From assembly GCA_029857875.1 (NCBI GenBank), contig JAOUGB010000130.1:1-6805 (forward strand): DNA of 6,805 bases, written 5' to 3'. A program made the translations under genes and the position numbers. Within the stretch, counting starts at the first letter, position 1, and each line of letters starts with the position of its first letter. This document shows, piece by piece, positions 1 through 4,863 of the stretch. The DNA is from Desulfobacteraceae bacterium (GTDB lineage: Bacteria > Desulfobacterota > Desulfobacteria > Desulfobacterales > UBA11574). The notes beneath the pieces are model-generated. The model made no database searches. It was not told the DNA's origin and saw nothing but the letters and a program-made list of their open reading frames with translations.

Positions 1-42
1 ATATTTTAGCGAGGGTGGGTTCGAATCCCACCCTCTCCGCCA
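1..42 (+). tRNA. 3' part of a class II tRNA, probably tRNA-Ser (partial)
   Basis: The window opens inside a tRNA. Visible parts are the 3' half of a probable variable-arm stem (8-14), a T stem GTGGG/CCCAC (15-19 with 27-31) around the loop TTCGAAT, the 3' acceptor strand CCTCTCC (32-38), discriminator G39 and an encoded CCA (40-42). The G discriminator, the strong similarity of this end to the complete tRNA-Ser 42 bp downstream, and the apparent long variable arm suggest another serine isoacceptor. The anticodon lies outside the window, so the isotype is inferred. Confidence 0.8.
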
Positions 43-84
43 TGGTACAGCACCTTAAGAAATTGATATCACCTCCAATTTTTC

Positions 85-178
85 GGAGAGATGTCCGAGC
101 TGGCCGAAGGAGCACGACTGGAAATCGTGTGTGCTGTCAAAAGCGGCACCGAGGGTTCGAATCCCTCTCTCTCCGCCA
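85..178 (+). tRNA. tRNA-Ser(GGA)
   Basis: This is a complete class II tRNA. The acceptor GGAGAGA (85-91) pairs with TCTCTCC (168-174), followed by discriminator G175 and an encoded CCA (176-178). The anticodon stem CACGA/TCGTG (113-117 with 125-129) frames the loop CTGGAAA, giving anticodon GGA at 120-122, which reads UCC/UCU serine codons. The long variable arm folds as GTGCTG/CGGCAC (131-136 with 144-149, one T-G wobble), and the T stem is GAGGG/CCCTC around TTCGAAT. A long variable arm with a G discriminator is the serine signature. Only 42 bp separate it from the preceding tRNA and no promoter is obvious between them, so the two are probably co-transcribed. Confidence 0.97.
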
Positions 179-223
179 TATTAAAATTAGATAGAGCATC
201 GAAACATTACAAAAATCTCGCAT

Positions 224-368
224 CGAGACCTTTGAAAAATGAACATTTTTGTTCGAGTTCAAGGAAGGCGATAATTTTAACCACAGGAATACATTGAGTA
301 TTTCGAGGATTAAAATTTTGAGCCTGACGCAGAAATCGGGCAAAAAGAGGCGTTTTGCAAAGGTTTCG
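224..368 (+). repeat. 145-bp palindromic repeat element, copy 1 (MITE/REP-like)
   Basis: This stretch is one long imperfect inverted repeat. The terminal arms at 224-241 and 351-368 match at 15 of 18 positions (CGAGACCTTTGAAAAATG against CGAAACCTTTGCAAAACG read from the other end). Inner stems are about AATTTTAA/TTAAAATT (273-280 with 310-317) and GGAATAC/GTATTTC (286-292 with 298-304). A 6-bp direct repeat TCGCAT occurs at both edges (218-223, 366-371) and may be a target duplication or part of the arm. The central 102 bp are about three quarters identical, by hand alignment, to the reverse complement of 2385-2485. No protein is encoded. It ends 24 bp before the dnaX start codon, so it lies in or forms the dnaX leader. 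Mobility by a transposase acting in trans is inference. Confidence 0.85.
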
Positions 369-392
369 CATCCTTATTAAGGAATTTTTATT

Positions 393-2039
393 GTGTCCTA
401 TCTTGTACTTGCGCGTAAATACCGCCCCCAAACATTTGATGAGGTCGTAAAACAGGATCATATCACACGCACGTTAACCAACGCTATTTCAGCTGGTCGT
501 GTCGCCCATGCCATCCTGTTTTCAGGACCAAGAGGAACCGGGAAAACAACGGTTGCGCGAATATTGGCCAAATCCATGAATTGTAAAAATGGTCCTACAC
601 CGGTTCCATGCAATGACTGCAGATCCTGCAGAGAGATCACCGCAGGGAATGCTGCAGATGTGTTCGAAATTGACGGCGCTTCAAACAACAGTGTTGATCA
701 AATCAGGGATCTTCGTGAAAATGTCAAGTACATGCCCGCCCACAGTCTTTATAAGATATATATTATTGACGAAGTTCACATGCTCAGCATCGCCGCCTTT
801 AATGCGCTTTTGAAGACATTGGAGGAGCCACCGCCCCATGTCATGTTTATCTTTGCTACCACAGAACTTCAGAAGATCCCCATAACAATACTTTCAAGGT
901 GCCAGCGACACGATTTCAGACGTATTGATGTTGAATCGATTTCCAAACATATGAAAAAGATTTGCGTCAAAGAAGATGTCGACATCGACGTTGAAAGTTT
1001 AGGGTTAATCGCACGTGAAGCAAACGGAAGCATGAGAGATGGTCTGAGCCTTCTGGATCAAGTCATGTCCTGCACACAAGGTGCCATTGAGCATGACCAG
1101 GTTCTGGATATACTTGGCGTCATTGATCGAGACATTATTTTTAAAATATCAAGCGCTGTCATACAGGGAGATATCACGAAGATTCTCGATATTCTGGACG
1201 AGGTGTATAGCGCGGGCCATGATATGAAGAAACTGTACACCGATTTAATCGAACATTTCAGAAATTTACTCATTGTCAAGATGGGGGAAAAAACCCTCAA
1301 ACTGGTGGATATCCCTGCATATGAAATAGACTTGATGCTTGATCAGACAAAGAACGTCCCAAAAACATTTTTGAATCAGCTTTTTGATTTACTCTTTAAA
1401 GAGGAACCGATTGTAGAACATTCTTCACGATCAAAGCTTGCAATTGAGATGGTTTTTATCAGGATGTTTCAGATAAAACCTGCCCTGCCCATTGATGTTC
1501 TTATCGAAAAGCTCGATCATCTAAAAAAAGATTTCGATGAATCTCTGGAAACTTTTATAGGTTCTGCTAACAGATCCTCTCAACCAACCCCCAGCTTGGT
1601 AACAGGGACAGCAGAATCCACAGAGACCTTTGCCAAATGTCATATAGCACCAGCAGATCGCGATGAGATCTTGGAGAATAAATGGGAAAAACTGTTATCA
1701 ATATTTTTAGAAAAACATCCATCTCTTGCAACCAACCTTAAAAATTCCAAAATAAAAGGACTGACTAACAATCAGCTGGAAATCGAAGTCAATGGAAACG
1801 ATTTTAATATAAATATGGTCAGGAAAGAAAAAAATATTGGCATTATTAAAAAGGTGTGCCGCAACTTTTTCGGAAAAGAGATAGATGTAATTATAGGCAC
1901 AAAAAAAATAACGGAAAATAAACATCATCAAAAAAATAGCCGGAAGGTCCGTTTAAAACAGGAAGCCTTAAGCCACCCTATGGTTACCGATGCGTTGGAG
2001 ATTTTCAACGGTAAAATTGTTGATGTTAAGATTTTATAG
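393..2039 (+). CDS. dnaX: DNA polymerase III subunits gamma/tau (DnaX clamp loader)
   Basis: The clamp-loader ATPase opens the beta sliding clamp and loads it on primed DNA; full-length tau also tethers polymerase cores and DnaB. The 548-aa protein has an AAA+ core: Walker A GPRGTGKT (45-52), the zinc module C64/C73/C76/C79, Walker B with DEVH at 126-129, sensor 1 around ATTE (155-158), the SRC motif (168-170) carrying the arginine finger, and sensor 2 in [11 protein letters not shown] (212-222). The collar domain III runs to about residue 365, followed by a variable region and a C-terminal tail. The tail is shorter than in E. coli tau (643 aa). The start is GTG at 393, with AAGGAA (379-384) 8 nt upstream, and [15 protein letters not shown] is the usual family N-terminus. 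ybaB follows after 11 bp. An in-frame A7 slip site at codons 377-379 may yield a short gamma form. Confidence 0.98.
   Translation: MSYLVLARKYRPQTFDEVVKQDHITRTLTNAISAGRVAHAILFSGPRGTGKTTVARILAKSMNCKNGPTPVPCNDCRSCREITAGNAADVFEIDGASNNSVDQIRDLRENVKYMPAHSLYKIYIIDEVHMLSIAAFNALLKTLEEPPPHVMFIFATTELQKIPITILSRCQRHDFRRIDVESISKHMKKICVKEDVDIDVESLGLIAREANGSMRDGLSLLDQVMSCTQGAIEHDQVLDILGVIDRDIIFKISSAVIQGDITKILDILDEVYSAGHDMKKLYTDLIEHFRNLLIVKMGEKTLKLVDIPAYEIDLMLDQTKNVPKTFLNQLFDLLFKEEPIVEHSSRSKLAIEMVFIRMFQIKPALPIDVLIEKLDHLKKDFDESLETFIGSANRSSQPTPSLVTGTAESTETFAKCHIAPADRDEILENKWEKLLSIFLEKHPSLATNLKNSKIKGLTNNQLEIEVNGNDFNINMVRKEKNIGIIKKVCRNFFGKEIDVIIGTKKITENKHHQKNSRKVRLKQEALSHPMVTDALEIFNGKIVDVKIL
1523..1540 (+). other. 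Candidate -1 frameshift site in dnaX (gamma production)
   Basis: A run of seven A (1523-1529) sits in the slippery phase A AAA AAA relative to the dnaX frame (cta aaa aaa gat, residues 377-380). After a -1 slip the ribosome would read AGA TTT CGA and stop at TGA 1538-1540, giving a 382-residue product that ends just after domain III. That is where gamma is expected to end. No Shine-Dalgarno-like stimulator is seen about 10 nt upstream. The only downstream hairpins are weak: 1529-1544 overlaps the slip site, and 1560-1577 is 30 nt away with one mismatch. Transcriptional slippage is an alternative mechanism. Confidence 0.45.
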
Positions 2040-2050
2040 GAGGTATTTCA

Positions 2051-2362
2051 ATGAAAGGCTTGGGAAAAATGATGAAGCAGGCACAGCAGCTTCAGGCTAA
2101 GATGTTAAAATTACAGGAAGAAATGTCTGAAAAGACAGTTGAAACAAGCTCTGGTGGCGGAATGGTAAAGGTTGTTGCCAACGGCAAACAACAACTGGTA
2201 TCCATTCAAATAGAACAAGAAGTTGTGGACCCGGATGATGTGGAAATGCTCCAGGACTTGATTTTGGCAGCCGTAAATGATGCATTAACCAAAGCACAGG
2301 AAATGGTCTCCGGAGAAATGAACAAGCTTACCGGAGGTATGAATATACCAGGACTAATGTAG
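2051..2362 (+). CDS. ybaB: YbaB/EbfC family nucleoid-associated protein
   Basis: This is a 103-aa member of the YbaB/EbfC family: small dimeric, DNA-binding proteins that coat the nucleoid and are almost always encoded between dnaX and recR. Visible family features are the N-terminal helix [18 protein letters not shown] with its heptad-like Gln/Leu pattern, the [19 protein letters not shown] strand region (about 30-49), the [20 protein letters not shown] helix (about 60-78) and the Gly/Met-rich tail ending in GGMNIPGLM. Length is normal. The ribosome site GGAGG (2039-2043) overlaps the last base of the dnaX stop and lies 7 nt from the ATG, so the gene is translated from the dnaX transcript. 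The second palindromic repeat begins two bases after its stop codon. Confidence 0.96.
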   Translation: MKGLGKMMKQAQQLQAKMLKLQEEMSEKTVETSSGGGMVKVVANGKQQLVSIQIEQEVVDPDDVEMLQDLILAAVNDALTKAQEMVSGEMNKLTGGMNIPGLM

Positions 2363-2363
2363 T

Positions 2364-2508
2364 TAGTGTCCATCCATAAATGGCCTTTTTGCCCAATCTC
2401 TGCGTTATGCTCAAAAAATAATCCTCGGAATATAATACATATGCCTGTGGTTATTTTTTTCGCATGCCTTGATCTTGAACAAAAATCCTCATTTATGGAT
2501 GGACACTA
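2364..2508 (-). repeat. 145-bp palindromic repeat element, copy 2 (MITE-like, perfect 19-bp TIRs)
   Basis: Perfect 19-bp inverted repeats bound this element: TAGTGTCCATCCATAAATG at 2364-2382 and its exact complement at 2490-2508. The outermost TA on each side could be a TA target duplication, as made by IS630/Tc1-type transposases, leaving a 141-bp body; this is inference. The interior is homologous, in reverse orientation, to 224-368. It shares blocks such as GGGCAAAAAG, ACGCAGA, CGAGGATTA, AACCACAGG and TTTTTGTTC, but the terminal repeats differ completely from copy 1. The inner stems are AAAAAATAA/TTATTTTTT and GG-ATAT/ATAT-CC. No coding capacity is seen. It sits between ybaB and recR, two bases after the ybaB stop, where its hairpin could end or process the dnaX-ybaB message. 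Confidence 0.9.
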
Positions 2509-2535
2509 TTTAATTATTTTAAATTTTTGATCGTC

Positions 2536-2577
2536 TATTCACTCTTAACTATTCACTATTTACTGTTTACTACTTAC
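2536..2577 (-). repeat. Degenerate heptamer tandem repeat (GTGAATA type), 6 units
   Basis: Six consecutive 7-bp units read on the plus strand TATTCAC, TCTTAAC, TATTCAC, TATTTAC, TGTTTAC and TACTTAC. On the minus strand they are GTRAATA-like units. A seventh, decayed unit (TTTTAAT, 2578-2584) runs directly into the recR ATG. Heptamer tracts of this kind occur between genes in many bacteria and are not known to encode anything. Here the tract occupies exactly the place where the recR ribosome binding site should be. Confidence 0.75.
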
Positions 2578-2584
2578 TTTTAAT

Positions 2585-3184
2585 ATGAGTCATTATCCAG
2601 CATCTGTTTTGAAATTGATCAAAAACCTTTCAAGACTACCGGGAATCGGGGAAAAGACCGCTGAACGGCTTGCGATGCACATACTTCGTGCGCCTCGCAG
2701 GGAGGCTGAACAGCTTTCTCACAGCATTATCGAGATCAAAGAAAAGGTAAAATTATGTTCCATGTGTTTTTCGCTCAGCGACACGGCTATCTGTAGTATT
2801 TGCAGTAACCCCACAAGAACAGCTTCAATTTTGTGTGTTGTCGAGCAACCGGCCGATATGGTGGCAATTGAAAAATCTGGTTCCTTTAACGGACTTTATC
2901 ATATCTTAGAAGGCGCTCTCTCTCCAATGGACGGTATTGGTCCCGATAACATTAGGATTAAAGAACTTGTCACAAGGATTTCCCAAGGAAAGATCAAAGA
3001 AGTCGTTCTTGCCACAAGCACAAATATTGAAGGGGAGACCACAGCCGCCTACATTGCAGAACAACTGGAAAATTATGCGGTCAAAACAACTCGAATTGCA
3101 TCGGGGGTTCCCATTGGAGGTGACCTGAAATATGTCGACCAGGTTACCCTGAAAAAAGCAATGGAGACTCGGCATGCCATATAA
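2585..3184 (+). CDS. recR: Recombination mediator protein RecR
   Basis: RecR works with RecO (and RecF) to load RecA onto SSB-coated single-stranded DNA at gaps. The 199-aa protein has the full family layout: the helix-hairpin-helix LPGIGEKTAERLA (18-30), a zinc finger with C58, C61, C70 and C73, a Toprim domain starting at SILCVVEQPADM (81-92) and continuing through ATSTNIEGETTA (143-154), and the C-terminal TRIASGVPIGGDLKYVD block (169-185). Length is typical. The ATG at 2585 gives the standard N-terminus, but no Shine-Dalgarno precedes it: the 40 bases before it are the heptamer repeat. A weak promoter-like pair (TTGATC 2527-2532, 17 bp, TATTCA) could make recR independently transcribed. 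It normally follows ybaB directly; here 222 bp of repeats intervene. The next gene overlaps its 3' end by 11 bp. Confidence 0.97.
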   Translation: MSHYPASVLKLIKNLSRLPGIGEKTAERLAMHILRAPRREAEQLSHSIIEIKEKVKLCSMCFSLSDTAICSICSNPTRTASILCVVEQPADMVAIEKSGSFNGLYHILEGALSPMDGIGPDNIRIKELVTRISQGKIKEVVLATSTNIEGETTAAYIAEQLENYAVKTTRIASGVPIGGDLKYVDQVTLKKAMETRHAI

Positions 3185-3578
3185 CAATTTAAAATCAGAA
3201 GATATTTTTAAATGTCAGAAATGTGGTGATTGCTGTAAGGGATATGGAGGAACTTTTATCACCGAAAAAGAAATCGAAACGATAGCCGCTCACATTCATA
3301 CGGATCCTGATACGTTTGTTGAGAATTACTGCCGGATTTCAGGGGGAAAGAGGATTCTTGCACAGGCCGGGGATATGTACTGCATATTCTGGGACGGGCT
3401 GTGCACCATTCATCCGGTTAAACCCCGCATGTGTAAAACATGGCCTTTTATAGAAAGTATACTTGTTGATACCAGCAACTGGTACATCATGGCTTCTCTA
3501 TGTCCGGGTATTCGAACGGATGTGCCCTACAGAATAATAAAAAAATGTGTGACTGAAGAACTTTCAAAAAATTTATGA
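3174..3578 (+). CDS. YkgJ-like cysteine-cluster protein (CxxCxxCC, putative metal binding)
   Basis: This 134-aa protein fits the YkgJ/UPF0153 family of cysteine-cluster proteins, thought to bind zinc or an iron-sulfur centre; the function is unknown. The N-terminal signature FKCQKCGDCCKGYGG gives C14-x2-C17-x2-C20-C21. Further cysteines at 53, 70, 77, 87, 110 and 125 include the family pattern YCIFWDGLCTIHPVKPRMCKTWPF (C70, C77, C87). No signal peptide or membrane segment is seen, so it is probably cytoplasmic. The ATG lies inside the end of recR (11-bp overlap), with GGAG (3163-3166) 7 nt upstream, which implies translational coupling to recR. Its stop overlaps the tail of the minus-strand gene that follows by 6 bp. 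The family call is confident from the motif spacing; any role in repair is only suggested by position. Confidence 0.9.
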   Translation: MPYNNLKSEDIFKCQKCGDCCKGYGGTFITEKEIETIAAHIHTDPDTFVENYCRISGGKRILAQAGDMYCIFWDGLCTIHPVKPRMCKTWPFIESILVDTSNWYIMASLCPGIRTDVPYRIIKKCVTEELSKNL

Positions 3579-3854
3579 TAACTTCCAGTCTTTTACATCT
3601 GATAGTTGATAAATATTTTTTTCCTCCCCGTCAGAGATTATCCTGCGAAGAATATTCATTTCTTCAAGGTCTTTCAGGCCTTCAATTAGTAACGCTTCAG
3701 TACCGTTCCACATGCTGGATAGATTCTTCGTAGAGATTACCGTGTTATTGTCCGAGAGGTTACAGCATATCAAGTATACTGAAACCGTCTCCACCGATAG
3801 GTCCAAATTGAAAATTTCCTGGTTCATGGCCGGGGTCTGGTTTTGCGAATCCAT
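3573..3854 (-). CDS. Hypothetical 93-aa protein, possible winged-helix fold
   Basis: I do not recognise a named family. The 93-aa sequence has an acidic, Asn/Gln-rich start (1-19), a helix ETVSVYLICCNLSD (about 22-35), then STKNLSSMWN (41-50), GTEALLIEGLKDLEEMNIL (51-69) and a short beta-like end RRIISDGEEKNIYQL. This order (helix, short helix, longer helix with LKDLEEMNIL, two strands) resembles a winged-helix DNA-binding domain, but that is a structural guess. The gene is supported by the strong ribosome site AGAGGAG 5 nt before the ATG at 3854 and a promoter-like pair at 3915-3942. It converges on the YkgJ-like gene with a 6-bp overlap and is divergent from murI. No signal peptide is seen. 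Confidence 0.75.
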   Translation of the reverse strand: MDSQNQTPAMNQEIFNLDLSVETVSVYLICCNLSDNNTVISTKNLSSMWNGTEALLIEGLKDLEEMNILRRIISDGEEKNIYQLSDVKDWKLS

Positions 3855-3914
3855 AAGGGCTCCTCTGGTTTAGTCTCGGTTATGGGTTGTTGAATAAGGG
3901 ATATTAAGCCGGCA

Positions 3915-3942
3915 ATTGTAATTTTTGTGTTTTTTATATCAA
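3915..3942 (-). promoter_or_regulatory. Predicted sigma-70 promoter of the 93-aa gene
   Basis: Read on the minus strand, TTGATA (3942-3937), a 16-bp spacer and TACAAT (3920-3915) match the -35/-10 consensus at 5/6 each. Transcription would start near 3908, leaving a leader of about 50 nt before the ATG at 3854. Confidence 0.45.
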
Positions 3943-3951
3943 AAATATAAG
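3925..3951 (+). promoter_or_regulatory. Weak predicted murI promoter with overlapping inverted repeat
   Basis: On the plus strand, TTGTGT (3925-3930), a 15-bp spacer and TATAAG (3946-3951) form a poor -35 with a good -10. The perfect inverted repeat TTATAT-CAAAA-ATATAA (3934-3950) overlaps both this -10 and the -35 of the divergent promoter, so one bound protein could affect both genes. The region is very AT-rich, so chance is a real alternative. Confidence 0.3.
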
Positions 3952-3984
3952 TGTACATCATCAAAAATCAATAAAAAGGATTAT

Positions 3985-4770
3985 ATGATAGGCGTATTCG
4001 ATTCAGGAATCGGTGGACTTACCGTTGTCAGATCTCTGATGGAGCGGCTTTCCGGCTATGACATTGTCTACTTCGGTGATACGGCACGTACACCATACGG
4101 AACCAAGAGCGCTGAAACCGTTATAAGTTATTCTCTTGAAAACATTGAGTTTCTTTTAAAACACGGCGCAAAAATCGTTGTCATGGCTTGTAATACCGCC
4201 TCAAGTGTCGCTTCTCATCGTGTGGCTGAAACTTTCGATATTCCGATATTCGAAGTGGTAACGCCGGCAACGGAACAAGCAGTTAAAAGTTCTGGGAAGT
4301 TGGCCGTTGGAGTCATCGGAACACGAGCAACGATAAGAAGTGGCATTTACGAAAAAAAAATCAAGGCAATGAAACCGGCGGCAAGGGTCTATTCCGTTGC
4401 CTGTCCGCTTCTGGTTCCTTTGGTGGAAGAAGGATGGCTGAAGAAACCCGAAACCATTATGATCATTAAAAAATACCTGCATCCTTTAAGAGTCAGACAG
4501 ATAGATACGCTTATTCTCGGATGCACCCATTATCCGTTATTAAAAGATAAGATCCAAAGAAAAATCGGGAAAAAAGTAATCATAATAGACTCTTCGATTG
4601 CAGTTGCGGAAAAGGTTAAATCTTTTTTGGATACACACCCTGAAGTTGACCATTTGCTGGGAAAGAAAGACGAGTTTAGGCTTTTTGTTTCAGATATCAC
4701 CGAGCAGTTTGAAAAGACAGCCAGGTTCACGCTTAAACGAAAGGTTTTTCTTGAACATATAAAACTGTAG
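3985..4770 (+). CDS. murI: Glutamate racemase MurI
   Basis: MurI interconverts L- and D-glutamate without a cofactor, using two cysteines as acid/base, and supplies D-Glu for the peptidoglycan stem peptide in the cytoplasm. The 261-aa protein carries all hallmarks: DSGIGGLTVV near the start (D6, S7), YFGDTARTPYGTKS (about 29-42), the first catalytic cysteine in ACNTAS (C69), TPATEQAV (about 93-100) and the second catalytic cysteine in GCTHYPLL (C180, with H182). Length is normal. The ATG at 3985 is chosen because it gives the family N-terminus MIGVFDSGIGG and follows AAAAGGA (3974-3980) with a short 4-nt spacer. An upstream in-frame TTG at 3925 has no ribosome site and would add unrelated residues. 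The gene stands alone: divergent from the 93-aa gene and convergent with the MerR-type gene. Confidence 0.97.
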   Translation: MIGVFDSGIGGLTVVRSLMERLSGYDIVYFGDTARTPYGTKSAETVISYSLENIEFLLKHGAKIVVMACNTASSVASHRVAETFDIPIFEVVTPATEQAVKSSGKLAVGVIGTRATIRSGIYEKKIKAMKPAARVYSVACPLLVPLVEEGWLKKPETIMIIKKYLHPLRVRQIDTLILGCTHYPLLKDKIQRKIGKKVIIIDSSIAVAEKVKSFLDTHPEVDHLLGKKDEFRLFVSDITEQFEKTARFTLKRKVFLEHIKL

Positions 4771-4830
4771 ATTCCCTCCTCTGGATTACTCCCATGGCTC
4801 TTGTGAACTGGACTGCACATTTTAGAATAA

Positions 4831-4859
4831 AGACAATCGGTTCGGTAAGGATTGGGTCT
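4831..4859 (-). terminator. Weak hairpin in the murI / MerR-type convergent gap
   Basis: AGAC-AATC (4831-4838) can pair with GATT-GG-GTCT (4850-4859), with a two-base bulge. Read on the minus strand, this hairpin starts 5 bases after the regulator stop and is followed by TTTATTCT, a poor U-tract. It is the only stem I see in the 93-bp gap between the converging genes. No canonical GC-rich intrinsic terminator is present, so Rho-dependent ends remain likely. Confidence 0.25.
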
Positions 4860-4863
4860 AATC

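Noticed and set aside
249..277. Promoter-like pair inside repeat copy 1 (TTGTTC with GATAAT or TAATTT) that could drive dnaX
   Set aside because: The -35 matches poorly, the good -10 has only a 15-bp spacer, and the -10 is not kept in copy 2. Too weak to list as a feature.
91..461. Short open frames on both strands across the tRNA and the region ahead of dnaX
   Set aside because: They run through a tRNA and the palindromic repeat, have no ribosome site and show no protein-like composition.
1901..1921. A8 run in dnaX in slippery phase with a -1 stop at 1919-1921
   Set aside because: It would remove only about 40 C-terminal residues, far from the domain III boundary, so it does not fit gamma production. 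The tail is A-rich throughout.
2536..2577. CRISPR-like array in the heptamer tract
   Set aside because: Units are 7 bp and directly abutting with no spacers, so it is a simple tandem repeat.
4201..4820. Minus-strand open frames opposite murI
   Set aside because: They are shadows of a well-supported murI; composition is unlike real proteins and no start signals are seen.
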